Below, one piece after another: positions 18,075 through 25,897 of a DNA stretch of 64,000 nucleotides. The position numbers and the translations under genes are program-made. The notes beneath the pieces were generated by a model. That model saw only the letters and a program-made list of their open reading frames with translations. It was not told where the DNA came from and made no database searches. Source of the DNA: Campylobacter concisus (GTDB lineage Bacteria > Campylobacterota > Campylobacteria > Campylobacterales > Campylobacteraceae); NCBI RefSeq assembly GCF_003048875.2, contig NZ_CP049264.1:1178001-1242000 (forward strand). The letters run 5' to 3'. The number at the start of each line of letters is the position of its first letter. The stretch's first letter is position 1.

Positions 18075-18707
18075 ATGAGAACAAAAAAAGATATTTTAGA
18101 GATAAAAAAGAGGCTTTTAGAAGAGTTTAAAGACGCCAAAAGCGAGCTTAAATTTAGAAATTTATATGAACTTCTTGTCTGCGTCATGCTCTCAGCTCAG
18201 TGCACAGACAAAAGGGTAAATTTGATCACACCTGCCCTATTTGAGGCTTATAAAGATGTTTTTGAGCTAGCTAGTGCAAATTTAGCCAGTCTAAAACTCA
18301 TGATAAACTCATGCAGCTTTTTTAACAATAAGGCCGTAAATTTGATCAAGATGGCAAACAGCGTGGTTGAGCTTTATAACGGAGAAATTCCGCTTGATGA
18401 AGAGAAGCTAAAAGCCCTTGCTGGAGTTGGGCAAAAGACCGCTCACGTCGTGCTTTTAGAGGCGACAAATGCAAACGTAATGGCAGTTGATACGCATGTT
18501 TTTAGAGTATCGCATAGACTTGGCTTAAGCAGCGCAAAGACGCCAGAAGCGACTGAAGAGGATCTAACTCTTGCCTTTAAAACTGATCTTGGCAAGCTTC
18601 ATCAAGCGATGGTTCTTTTTGGGCGCTACACTTGCAAGGCTAAAAAACCGCTTTGTTTTGAGTGCATTTTAAGCGATCTTTGTAAGAGCAAGGATAAGGT
18701 GATATAG
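18075..18707 (+). CDS. nth: Endonuclease III (DNA glycosylase/AP lyase)
   Basis: Nth excises oxidised pyrimidines and cuts the AP site in base excision repair. The 210-residue protein has the helix-hairpin-helix LAGVGQKTAHVVL with the catalytic Lys near residue 119, the catalytic Asp in AVDTHVFRV near residue 138, and a C-terminal iron-sulfur loop with cysteines spaced C-x6-C-x2-C-x5-C (residues about 188-204). It is divergent from peb4, an arrangement kept in C. jejuni. The gene ends at a shared bidirectional terminator with pepD. Confidence 0.97.
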   Translation: MRTKKDILEIKKRLLEEFKDAKSELKFRNLYELLVCVMLSAQCTDKRVNLITPALFEAYKDVFELASANLASLKLMINSCSFFNNKAVNLIKMANSVVELYNGEIPLDEEKLKALAGVGQKTAHVVLLEATNANVMAVDTHVFRVSHRLGLSSAKTPEATEEDLTLAFKTDLGKLHQAMVLFGRYTCKAKKPLCFECILSDLCKSKDKVI

Positions 18708-18721
18708 ATATAGATATAGAT

Positions 18722-18751
18722 AAAATTTGCTAGAAATTTCTAGCAAATTTT
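18722..18751. terminator. Bidirectional palindromic terminator between nth and pepD
   Basis: A perfect 30-base palindrome (15-bp arms with centre AAATTT) sits between the convergent ends of nth and pepD. Either reading gives a stem ending in an AAAA/TTTT run. The same 30 bases recur at 39122-39151 with the pepD fragment. Confidence 0.75.
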
Positions 18752-18756
18752 ACTTT

Positions 18757-20046
18757 TTATGAGTTATATTTTTTAACGATACCGCGAACGACTTTTTCGA
18801 TAAAAAGTGCAGAAGCTACTTCACAATGTTCTCTTGTAGAGTGAGGTGAGTAGATATTTGGCCCGATTGAACATGCACTAAGACCTGCTTTTTTCTCCAA
18901 AAGCACTCCACATTCAAGTCCAGCATGCACAGCTGTTATCCTTGCATTTGGCTTATAAATTTTAAGCTCTTCTAAGATATCGTTTGCAAATTTATCATTT
19001 ATAGGTTTCCAAGCTGGGTTTCTATCTTTTGAAATGACATTAAAACCAACCGCTTTTGCAAGCTCTGAAATTTCAAATTCCATCCTATTTAGTCCATCTT
19101 TACTCATTGATCTTGCAAAAAACTCCACTTCAAGTGTGCCATCATCTTTAATCTTTGCAAGTGAGAGATTGACGCTATCTTGCGGTATGCCTAGCTCGCA
19201 GTTATAGGCTCTTACGCCTTGTGAAAATGAGTTGATAAGAGCTAAAATTTTCTCGCCGTTTTCTAAAATTTCATCTCCTGTGCCAAGCTTTTTCACGCTT
19301 AAATTTTCACACTCGCTCTTTAGCTCTTTATCGCTTAACACAAGCGCAGTTGCGCTACTTGGAATAGAGTTGCTTCGCTCCCCACCTTCAAATTTAACAA
19401 GCTTGCAGTCATTTTTAGTCACAAATGCCGCCAAAACCTTGATCGCATTTGGGATATTTTTATGTATCTCATTGCCAGAGTGTCCGCCAGGTAGGCCGCT
19501 TACTTTTACTTCGTAAAGCGTGCTCTCCTTTGTCTTTTTGCTATTAAGCGCAATAGTAGCAAATAAATTTACACCGCCAGCGCAGCCGATAGTGACGCGG
19601 TCATCCTCTTCGCTATCTAAATTTAAAAGCTTATCGGCTTTTAGATCGCCGCTAAAGCCAGCAGCTCCAACCATGCCGACCTCTTCGTTGTTTGTAAAAA
19701 GGCACTCTATGTCGTCAAATTCGCTTATCATCTGCATCATGATAGCCACGCCTATGCCGTTATCGGCACCTAAAGATGAGTTTTTAGCCCTCATGTAGCC
19801 ATCATCGCCATAAACTATCTCGATCTTTGGCGCGTCACCCATGCAGACCATATCGTAGTGGCTTTGCAAGCAAATTTTTGGCTTGCCTTTAAATGCATGA
19901 ACGTTGCCAAAGCTATCAACCACGACTTCACAGCCCTTATCTTTTGCAAAATCAGCTAAAAAATCACGCATCTTGTCAGTCTCATAACTGCAATGCGGTA
20001 TCGCCGCAAGTGTCTCAAATTTCGCTAAAACTTCGCTCTTTGACAT
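18757..20046 (-). CDS. pepD: Aminoacyl-histidine dipeptidase (peptidase D, M20 family)
   Basis: PepD is a cytosolic zinc dipeptidase that cleaves Xaa-His dipeptides. The 429-residue protein carries the M20 metal ligands: LQSHYDMVCMG near residue 60-70 (His), SLGADNGIGVA near residue 92 (Asp) and TNNEEVGMVGAAG near 118 (Glu pair); the C-terminal HAGLECG motif supplies further residues. It is somewhat shorter than E. coli PepD (485). The final 116 codons are duplicated in inverted orientation at 38764-39114. It is transcribed towards nth. Confidence 0.93.
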   Translation of the reverse strand: MSKSEVLAKFETLAAIPHCSYETDKMRDFLADFAKDKGCEVVVDSFGNVHAFKGKPKICLQSHYDMVCMGDAPKIEIVYGDDGYMRAKNSSLGADNGIGVAIMMQMISEFDDIECLFTNNEEVGMVGAAGFSGDLKADKLLNLDSEEDDRVTIGCAGGVNLFATIALNSKKTKESTLYEVKVSGLPGGHSGNEIHKNIPNAIKVLAAFVTKNDCKLVKFEGGERSNSIPSSATALVLSDKELKSECENLSVKKLGTGDEILENGEKILALINSFSQGVRAYNCELGIPQDSVNLSLAKIKDDGTLEVEFFARSMSKDGLNRMEFEISELAKAVGFNVISKDRNPAWKPINDKFANDILEELKIYKPNARITAVHAGLECGVLLEKKAGLSACSIGPNIYSPHSTREHCEVASALFIEKVVRGIVKKYNS

Positions 20047-20063
20047 ATTTGCCTCCTTTAAAT

Positions 20064-20321
20064 TTATTTTATCTCGCCCTTATAGCCAGTCGCATCGACC
20101 GCCTTTAAAAGCTCTTTTTCATCGACCTTATCATCTGCTATGACGACAGCTTTTCGCTCTTTTAGCGATACGTCTGCCTTTTTTACGCCCTCAACGCTAA
20201 GTGCAGCCTTTCTTACTATCGCTGTGCAAAGCGGACAGTGCATGCTAGGCACTGAAATTTCTATCTTTTTATCAGCGTAGCTTGCAGCCACCAAAAGGGC
20301 TAAAACTAAAATTTTACGCAT
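20064..20321 (-). CDS. Periplasmic heavy-metal-associated (MerP-like) protein
   Basis: The 85-residue protein has a short signal peptide (MRKILVLALLVAASYA) and one HMA domain with the metal-binding motif SMHCPLCTAIVRKAALSVEG: Cys residues in a C-x2-C pair at about 30 and 33. This is the layout of MerP, a periplasmic metal carrier that passes ions to MerT. It overlaps the MerT-like gene by 8 bp and ends 17 bp before pepD. The metal may be mercury, copper or other soft ions; no merA or merR is nearby. Confidence 0.83.
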   Translation of the reverse strand: MRKILVLALLVAASYADKKIEISVPSMHCPLCTAIVRKAALSVEGVKKADVSLKERKAVVIADDKVDEKELLKAVDATGYKGEIK

Positions 20322-20637
20322 AAATTTCTCCTAAAAGCTCCGGATATGTAAGGAGTAAAAGTAGTATCACTCCAAAAAGTATATATATAAGTATCCATTT
20401 TTTCTTTTTATAGCTTAGGTTGCAGCTTTTTGGCTTGTAAAATAGACTAATTCCTGAGATCACAAAGCAAATGACTGCCACGACGCTCAAAGGGACGCGG
20501 TACTCGTATAAATTTTGTGTCCAAGATAGAAAAGAAAAAGATGTGCCAAAAAGCAAGAAAAGAAGTGCCGGTAAGCAGCACAAGGTAGCGCCGATAGCAC
20601 TACCTATGGATGTTAGTATCAGCCAAAAGGCTCTCAT
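20314..20637 (-). CDS. MerT-like inner-membrane metal transporter
   Basis: The 107-residue protein has three hydrophobic helices. The first contains SAIGATLCCLPALLFLLFG with the adjacent Cys pair that takes metal from MerP in MerT proteins. A further single Cys lies in the loop before the third helix (KPKSCNLSYKKKK), where MerT usually has two. It sits between a transglutaminase-like gene and the MerP-like gene with 4- and 8-bp overlaps, so the three are coupled. The family is clear, the metal is not. Confidence 0.8.
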   Translation of the reverse strand: MRAFWLILTSIGSAIGATLCCLPALLFLLFGTSFSFLSWTQNLYEYRVPLSVVAVICFVISGISLFYKPKSCNLSYKKKKWILIYILFGVILLLLLTYPELLGEIYA

Positions 20638-21713
20638 TTTAGCTCTGTTGAGACGTAGTCGTAGCTAAATTCTTTTGGCGAATAGTAGTTTTGTGTGTTG
20701 CCATCAACCTCAGCGTATGGATAGCCAAAGTTGTTTAGCGGAGTTTGCTCTGGAGTTGGCTTTAAGATAAAGTCGCGTCCGTAGTTAAAGCCTATCCAGC
20801 ACATCTCCCAGTTGCCAAAGCAATAGTCCCTAACAGCTTTGATCTTAGCGTCGTCGTTTGTTAATTTCTCGCCCAGTCTTACCTTCGTAACGTCAGCTGG
20901 ATCAACCGGTATCCAACCATAGCCTTTTAGGTAAAACTCAGCCCTGCAGTGCTGTCCGCCTGAAATTTTAGCCACGCCGTCTTTTGCGCTACCCATCTGA
21001 TCTGAAAATCTAGACTGACCAACCCTGATACCAAAAATTTCTCTTGCTGGGATGCCAACTGATCTGCAAAGTCCCACGAAAACTGAGTTTATGTCGGTGC
21101 ATTTGCCAACTAGTTTGCCACTTTCAAGTATCGCTTTAACGTCGCCCGTGCCACATCCAAGGATGCTGTTATCACGCTGCATAGTGTTTGCAACCCACGT
21201 ATATATCGCTTTTGCACGCTCCAAGTCGCCTTTAGTATTGCCGATAATCTCAAGCGCTTTTGCTCTTACGACGCCATCTGTTGGGATGTGTGAAGTTGGT
21301 TTTAAAAACTCCAAAACAGCAGGATCGACCTTCTCATTTGGATCGAAATTTACCTTACTAAAGTCGGTATTGCGCTCTGTTGTTTGGATCTTAAACTGGA
21401 TATTTAAAATAGGTCTTTGCTCATTTTCTTCAAATTCGCCATACATTGTTGGTATTAGCGTGTCTGAGATATAGACGTTTTTAGCGGTTGTGTTTATGAC
21501 GTAGTCTTGAGTTAGTTGCTGATAAGTAGTGCTTAGTGGGAGTGGTAGCCAAATTCTCGAGCTTTTGCCCTTTTCAAGCAGCTGGTGCTTGAAATTTACG
21601 TCAAAATTTCTAACTACTGGGCTTGCTGGCTCGTCGCTAGCTAGAGTGACACTTGGAAGCAGACTTGCTGCACCTAAAAAACCACTGAATTTAAAAAAAT
21701 CTCTTCTTTGCAT
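20634..21713 (-). CDS. Tat-exported transglutaminase-like (cysteine protease fold) protein
   Basis: The 359-residue protein begins MQRRDFFKFSGFLGAASLLP, a twin-arginine signal, so it should be exported folded. Its C-terminal half holds a transglutaminase-like core: GKCTDINSVFVGLCRSVGIP with the candidate catalytic Cys near residue 198, QHCRAEFYLKGYGWIPVDPA with His and Asp near residues 250-265. These domains are commonly proteases or amidases in bacteria. The substrate is unknown. It is the first gene of a unit with the MerT- and MerP-like proteins, an unusual pairing. Confidence 0.8.
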   Translation of the reverse strand: MQRRDFFKFSGFLGAASLLPSVTLASDEPASPVVRNFDVNFKHQLLEKGKSSRIWLPLPLSTTYQQLTQDYVINTTAKNVYISDTLIPTMYGEFEENEQRPILNIQFKIQTTERNTDFSKVNFDPNEKVDPAVLEFLKPTSHIPTDGVVRAKALEIIGNTKGDLERAKAIYTWVANTMQRDNSILGCGTGDVKAILESGKLVGKCTDINSVFVGLCRSVGIPAREIFGIRVGQSRFSDQMGSAKDGVAKISGGQHCRAEFYLKGYGWIPVDPADVTKVRLGEKLTNDDAKIKAVRDYCFGNWEMCWIGFNYGRDFILKPTPEQTPLNNFGYPYAEVDGNTQNYYSPKEFSYDYVSTELK

Positions 21714-21805
21714 AAAATGCCTTTTTGCTTAATCTTAGCCAAACTTGGCTCTAAAACTGCCTGCTATTCTAGCATAAAATTTTTATTTATGATAAAATCC
21801 GCCAC

Positions 21806-21973
21806 ATGAAAAAGATTATATTTTTAGGCTTTATAGCGCTATTTTGCAACGGTTGTCTTTATATGAACGAGCGTGGAGTTTCGACTCAATATTATAATGA
21901 TTGTAAAGAGTATTATGACGCGACTGGCACCTACCAAAAAGAGTGTCCGCACAACATCGTCGACTGGAAATAG
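21806..21973 (+). CDS. Small (55-residue) probable lipoprotein
   Basis: The ORF encodes MKKIIFLGFIALFCNGCLYM followed by a hydrophilic tail with NERGVSTQYYNDCKEYYD and ending IVDWK. The N-terminus looks like a lipoprotein signal with the modifiable Cys at residue 17, although the box (CNGC) is not textbook. A possible -10 element (TATGATAAAAT) lies about ten bases upstream, and I see no good ribosome site. It overlaps, in another frame, the upstream extension of the cmoB reading frame and stops one base before the GTG chosen for cmoB. That arrangement favours both calls. Confidence 0.55.
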   Translation: MKKIIFLGFIALFCNGCLYMNERGVSTQYYNDCKEYYDATGTYQKECPHNIVDWK

Positions 21974-21974
21974 C

Positions 21975-22844
21975 GTGGATCTTAGCAAATTTAACGAGCA
22001 GCAAAAGCAAATTTTAAATAGGATAGAAAATTTAGCAAATTTTGATTGCGAATTTAGCCTCTCTGATAGCGTAAATGTCAAATTTAAAAATTTAGATCAA
22101 GCCAAAAAAGATGAAATTTACAACCTCGCCCTTAGCCTAAAGCCTTGGCGAAAAGGGCCATTTTTACTTGATGATATATATATAGATAGCGAGTGGCAAA
22201 GTTTTATTAAATTTAACATCCTTGCCCCACACCTAAATTTAGCTGGCAAGTGCGTGGCTGATGTGGGTTGTAACAATGGATATTATATGTTTAAGATGCT
22301 TGAGTATGGCCCAAAAAGCATAACTGGCTTTGATCCTAGCGTGCATACATATTTGCAGTTTAAGTTTTTAAATAAATTTATCCGCTCAAATATCAACTAT
22401 GAGCTTCTTGGTGTAGAGAGCTTGCCTGAATACGCAGCGAAATTTGACACTATTTTTTGCCTTGGCGTGATATATCACAGAAGCGATCCTATAAAGATGC
22501 TAAAAGAGCTAAAAACCGCGCTAAATCCTGGCGGCGAGCTATTTTTAGATACGATGTATATAGATATGGATGGCGACTTTGCACTTAGTCCAAAAGATAG
22601 GTACTCAAAAATCCCAAATATCTACTTTGTGCCAACGCTTAGCGCGCTTTGTAACTGGTGTGAGAGGGCTAAATTTAAGGATTTTACCCTGCTTGATACA
22701 AAGGCGACTGATCTAAACGAACAGCGAAAAACGCAGTGGATAGATGGCGAAAGTCTTGGAAACTTCTTAGACCCAGACGATAAAACAAAGACTATCGAGG
22801 GCTACCCAGCTCCAAAAAGAGCCTATGTGAGAGTTAAAATTTAA
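21975..22844 (+). CDS. cmoB: tRNA U34 carboxymethyltransferase CmoB
   Basis: CmoB transfers a carboxymethyl group from carboxy-SAM to hydroxyuridine 34 of tRNA, giving cmo5U. I use the GTG at 21975, behind GGAAA, since it starts VDLSKFNEQQKQILNRI where the family begins and gives 289 residues, close to the C. jejuni protein; an earlier ATG would run through the small lipoprotein gene. The Rossmann core is clear: VADVGCNNGYYMFKML near residue 88 and LGVIYHRSDPIKML near residue 170. PWRKGPFLLDD and the QWIDGESLGNFLDP motif are family-typical. Its donor-making partner cmoA is at 48912-49616. Confidence 0.92.
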   Translation: MDLSKFNEQQKQILNRIENLANFDCEFSLSDSVNVKFKNLDQAKKDEIYNLALSLKPWRKGPFLLDDIYIDSEWQSFIKFNILAPHLNLAGKCVADVGCNNGYYMFKMLEYGPKSITGFDPSVHTYLQFKFLNKFIRSNINYELLGVESLPEYAAKFDTIFCLGVIYHRSDPIKMLKELKTALNPGGELFLDTMYIDMDGDFALSPKDRYSKIPNIYFVPTLSALCNWCERAKFKDFTLLDTKATDLNEQRKTQWIDGESLGNFLDPDDKTKTIEGYPAPKRAYVRVKI

Positions 22845-22852
22845 GGATAAAT

Positions 22853-23392
22853 ATGGCAGATGAAAATATTTTTGAAGCAAAAGACGAATCGCAAATAATC
22901 CTCCCAGAGGACGAAAACCCGCTAAGAAACGAGATAAAAACAGCACCTTTGACGAAACTAAATTTTAGCGGAACGGCATTTTTGCTTGAGAAAAATCACG
23001 CAAAAACTAGATTTTTTACCACGGCTGATATGGTAAGCGACGCTGAGGGGCTCATACATAGCGGTTTTGTCTTCATGGGGGCAAACTACGCAGCACTTTT
23101 AGCTATAAATGAAGAATTTTGTGTCAGCATCGGAGCTAGGATAAATTTCTTTGGACCGCTAAAGCTTGGCGATGTGGTCGAATTTGACGCACAAGCAAGG
23201 TTTGAAGAGAGCAGAAAAAGAGAGGTAAAAGTGATAGGCTACGTAAAAGAGATCAAGATATTTGAGGGCGTCTTTCAGCTAGTCACACTTGAAGAGCATA
23301 TCTTTGTCACTCAGCAAAAAAATATCCAAAAAGAAGCCGCTATAAGACAAAAGAAAGAGCGCGACGAGGCGCAGGCCAAAAACAACGGCTAA
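22853..23392 (+). CDS. Cj0977-like hotdog-fold protein
   Basis: The 179-residue protein resembles C. jejuni Cj0977, a hotdog-fold protein needed for full virulence and reported to be under sigma-28 control. The core runs from about residue 45 to 150: FFTTADMVSDAEGLIHSGFV, MGANYAALLAINEEF, INFFGPLKLGDVVEFDA. The C-terminal tail is rich in Lys, Gln and Arg. It lies 8 bp after cmoB as in C. jejuni, so at least some transcription should come through cmoB. No sigma-28 box was seen in the short gap. Confidence 0.85.
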   Translation: MADENIFEAKDESQIILPEDENPLRNEIKTAPLTKLNFSGTAFLLEKNHAKTRFFTTADMVSDAEGLIHSGFVFMGANYAALLAINEEFCVSIGARINFFGPLKLGDVVEFDAQARFEESRKREVKVIGYVKEIKIFEGVFQLVTLEEHIFVTQQKNIQKEAAIRQKKERDEAQAKNNG

Positions 23393-23547
23393 ATTTAACT
23401 GATGAGATATAAATTTCTCATCTTTTAACTTCAAATAAACTCAAATTTTTAAAGACAAATCTTATCTCATTATCTTATTTTGGTAAACGATCGGTAATAA
23501 TTTTTGATTTTTTTAACAAAATTTAAGCTATAAAATTAATTTTCTAT

Positions 23548-24382
23548 GATAATAAAGATTTGACAGGCATAGGTCTAAAAGGTAGTAAATACTGACGTAC
23601 CGACTCTTACTTTAACTGCTGCTTATGACACTTTAATAATTGATCTAGACAATAATAGTCAATTGGTTGGCAGAATAGTAGAAGGTAATGATGGAGATAA
23701 ATTTAATGATGCCCTAGGCAACCTTTACTATTTAGGTGCAGCTGGTAGTTATAATCCAGTATCATTTAAAGTAGCTATTGCTAATCTTCAAGAGATAGCA
23801 ACGCTTTATGGCACTGAGGCTGGTGTTAGCTTTGATGTAACTGACGATATTAACCTAAACTTAAAAGGTCAATTTGTTCATAACGATTCAGACCATAAAA
23901 AAGTAGCTGATGCAAATTTCTGGGCAGTTCAAGCTGGCACAAAACTATTTGGTGCTAAACTTAATGCTGGTTATTTAGACTTCGATGCTAAAAACAAAGA
24001 CAACAATAAATATTCATTTGTTTCAATTGAATCAAATGGTCAGCTAATTAACCCAACCAAAATATTAAATGGTGTAATGGGTGCTGCAACTAGCGGACAA
24101 CAATATTACAACAATATTAAAGGCAATAACGATTACTGGTTTGTTAATGCTGGATATGACATAGATAAATTTGGCTTTGATGCTGGATATACTCAAGGTA
24201 AAGGCTACAGCTACGCACTTAATAAAGAGAGAGCAAAAAGAAGTGAATGGTATACAGGCGCTAACTACAAATACAGCAAAAAACTTACATTCCTTTCTTG
24301 GTATGCAGCTGCTAAAGATAAAAAAGACGGCGCAAGCTTTAAACAAGATCGTATCAGATTTGAAGCAAAATATAGCTTCTAA
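23548..24382 (+). pseudogene. Remnant of a MOMP-type porin, N-terminus missing and frameshifted
   Basis: From about 23663 to the stop an open frame encodes the C-terminal half of a Campylobacter major outer-membrane porin: alternating beta-strand residues, NLYYLGAAGSYNPVSFKVAI, ANFWAVQAGTKLFGAKLNAG, and a terminal RIRFEAKYSF ending in Phe as outer-membrane barrels do. The frame is open from about 23578 but without a start or signal peptide. Just upstream, another frame reads DNKDLTGIGLKGSKY and then stops at TGA, so one more porin piece is frameshifted. About half of the usual 400-residue protein is gone. Codon use is like that of a highly expressed gene, with many GCT and ACT codons. Confidence 0.8.
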
Positions 24383-24390
24383 AAACATTT

Positions 24391-24419
24391 ATCCGAGCGA
24401 GCTTTCGCTCGGATCTTTT
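24391..24419 (+). terminator. Terminator of the porin remnant
   Basis: ATCCGAGCGA pairs with TCGCTCGGAT around a GCTT loop (24391-24414), followed by CTTTTC. It lies 8 bp past the porin stop. This strong terminator is kept although the gene is broken. Confidence 0.85.
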
Positions 24420-24496
24420 CAACTTCTCAATACTTAATCAAAATCAGCAAATATAACTAATAAAATTTATATAATGCCAAACAAAAAAGGCAAAAA

Positions 24497-24928
24497 ATGT
24501 ATCTTTTCTCTCTCATTACGCATTTAGTTTGCGCCATTATCTTTATAGGTTATGTATTTTTTGATGTTTGCATATATCCATTTGCCAAAAAAACGATAAG
24601 TCCTCAAACCCTTGAAGCTGTCAAGAAAGCCTATACAAAAGGTAGTGCAAAGGTTTTTGGCACAGCGTTTTTGCTGCTTTTGATAAGTGGAGCTTTTATG
24701 GCAAAGGACTATCTTGGAGGCGAGCATGGTTGGTGGCAAAGCGACTTTCAAAAGCTCTTGCTAGCAAAGATCGCAGTTTTGCTTCTTATGTGTCTTATCA
24801 CTTTCATCTCTGTTTTTAACGTCACTATCTTAAAAAAGCCAGATCCATTTGGTAAATTTTCACATCTTATAGCTCTTGTGCTTTGTCTGATAATGGTCAT
24901 TCTGGCTAAATTTATGTGGTGGGTTTAG
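24497..24928 (+). CDS. Four-helix inner-membrane protein, CopD-like
   Basis: The 143-residue protein has four membrane helices: near residues 5-28, 50-68, 88-108 and 122-141. The first contains His in THLVCAIIFIGYVFFDV and another His lies in KFSHLIALV. This recalls the CopD/DUF2269-like group of small membrane proteins, some of which bind haem or copper. The start ATG has AAAAAGGCAAAAA before it. It is a single gene convergent with ppk2. Function remains open. Confidence 0.6.
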   Translation: MYLFSLITHLVCAIIFIGYVFFDVCIYPFAKKTISPQTLEAVKKAYTKGSAKVFGTAFLLLLISGAFMAKDYLGGEHGWWQSDFQKLLLAKIAVLLLMCLITFISVFNVTILKKPDPFGKFSHLIALVLCLIMVILAKFMWWV

Positions 24929-24980
24929 CAGTAAAATTTGGCTGTAAATTTAAGCCCAAATTTGCAGCCAAGTCTAATTT

Positions 24981-25790
24981 TCAGTCGATACTTTTTAGCT
25001 TATCTTTATTAAGCCCCTCTTCTATGCGCTTGATCTCCTCGCTTCCATCTCTTACGACGCTTTTGTCGTATTTTAGATACTCATCTATCTTTTTTGGATA
25101 TTCGACGTGAGTTAGGATAAATTTAAAGACATTTAGCCTTGCCTCTTTTTTATTGTCACTTGAGACGATGACCCACGGCGAGATGCTATTGTGAGAGGCT
25201 AGCAGCATCGAGTATTTGGCGATGGAGTACTGATCCCAAAGTTCTTGCGCTTTTTGATCTACTGGAGAGATCTTAAACTGCTTTAGCGGGTCGTTTAGGC
25301 GCTCTTTAAAGCGCTTTTTTTGCTCCTCTTTTGTGATCGAGAGGTAAATTTTAAAAAAAATGATGCCTGAGTTTATGATCATCTCTTCAAATTTTGGCAC
25401 CTCACGCAAAAACTCTTTATGCTCAGCCTGCGTGCAAAAGCCCATCACTGGCTCAACCCCAGCCCTGTTGTACCAGCTCCTATCAAAGATGACGATCTCA
25501 CCAGCACTTGGCAGATGTGTCACGTATCTTTGAAAGTACCACTGCGTCTTCTCGACGTCACTTGGCTTTGTAAGCGCCACAATACGGCAACCGCGCGGAT
25601 TTAGATGCTCAGTTAAGCGCTTTATCGTGCCACCCTTACCAGCTGCATCTCGACCCTCCATTAGCATGAGCACCCTAAGCCCCTTGTCTTTGACATGATT
25701 TTGGAATTTTAAAAGTTCTATCTGAAGCAGCCTTAGCTCTTCTTCATAGCCAAGTTTATCGTTCTTTTGGTGCTTTTTATCTTTTGACAT
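24981..25790 (-). CDS. ppk2: Polyphosphate kinase 2
   Basis: PPK2 uses inorganic polyphosphate to phosphorylate GDP or ADP, or the reverse. I take the second of two tandem ATGs (AGGAGCGATGATG), giving 269 residues with good ribosome-site spacing. It has the Walker A loop EGRDAAGKGGT near residues 45-55, the lid region NPRGCRIVALTKPSDVEKTQ, and the Walker B segment VIFDRSWYNRAGVEPVMGF. All are canonical for single-domain class I PPK2. The gene stands alone, between convergent and divergent neighbours. Confidence 0.95.
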   Translation of the reverse strand: MSKDKKHQKNDKLGYEEELRLLQIELLKFQNHVKDKGLRVLMLMEGRDAAGKGGTIKRLTEHLNPRGCRIVALTKPSDVEKTQWYFQRYVTHLPSAGEIVIFDRSWYNRAGVEPVMGFCTQAEHKEFLREVPKFEEMIINSGIIFFKIYLSITKEEQKKRFKERLNDPLKQFKISPVDQKAQELWDQYSIAKYSMLLASHNSISPWVIVSSDNKKEARLNVFKFILTHVEYPKKIDEYLKYDKSVVRDGSEEIKRIEEGLNKDKLKSID

Positions 25791-25897
25791 CATCGCTCCT
25801 TTTAAAAATTTCACGCTTTTTCACGATTTTACTATAAAATAGAATAAATTTAAGAATTTAGACTAAAATCATCTCTTTTAATTTAGCAAGGATTAGC

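Noticed and set aside
20064-20637. Mercury-resistance operon
   Set aside because: MerT- and MerP-like proteins are present but no merA reductase or merR regulator, so the metal and role are open.
23663-24382. Functional 239-residue porin starting at a TTG
   Set aside because: No ribosome site or signal peptide, and the frame with porin homology continues upstream of the TTG.
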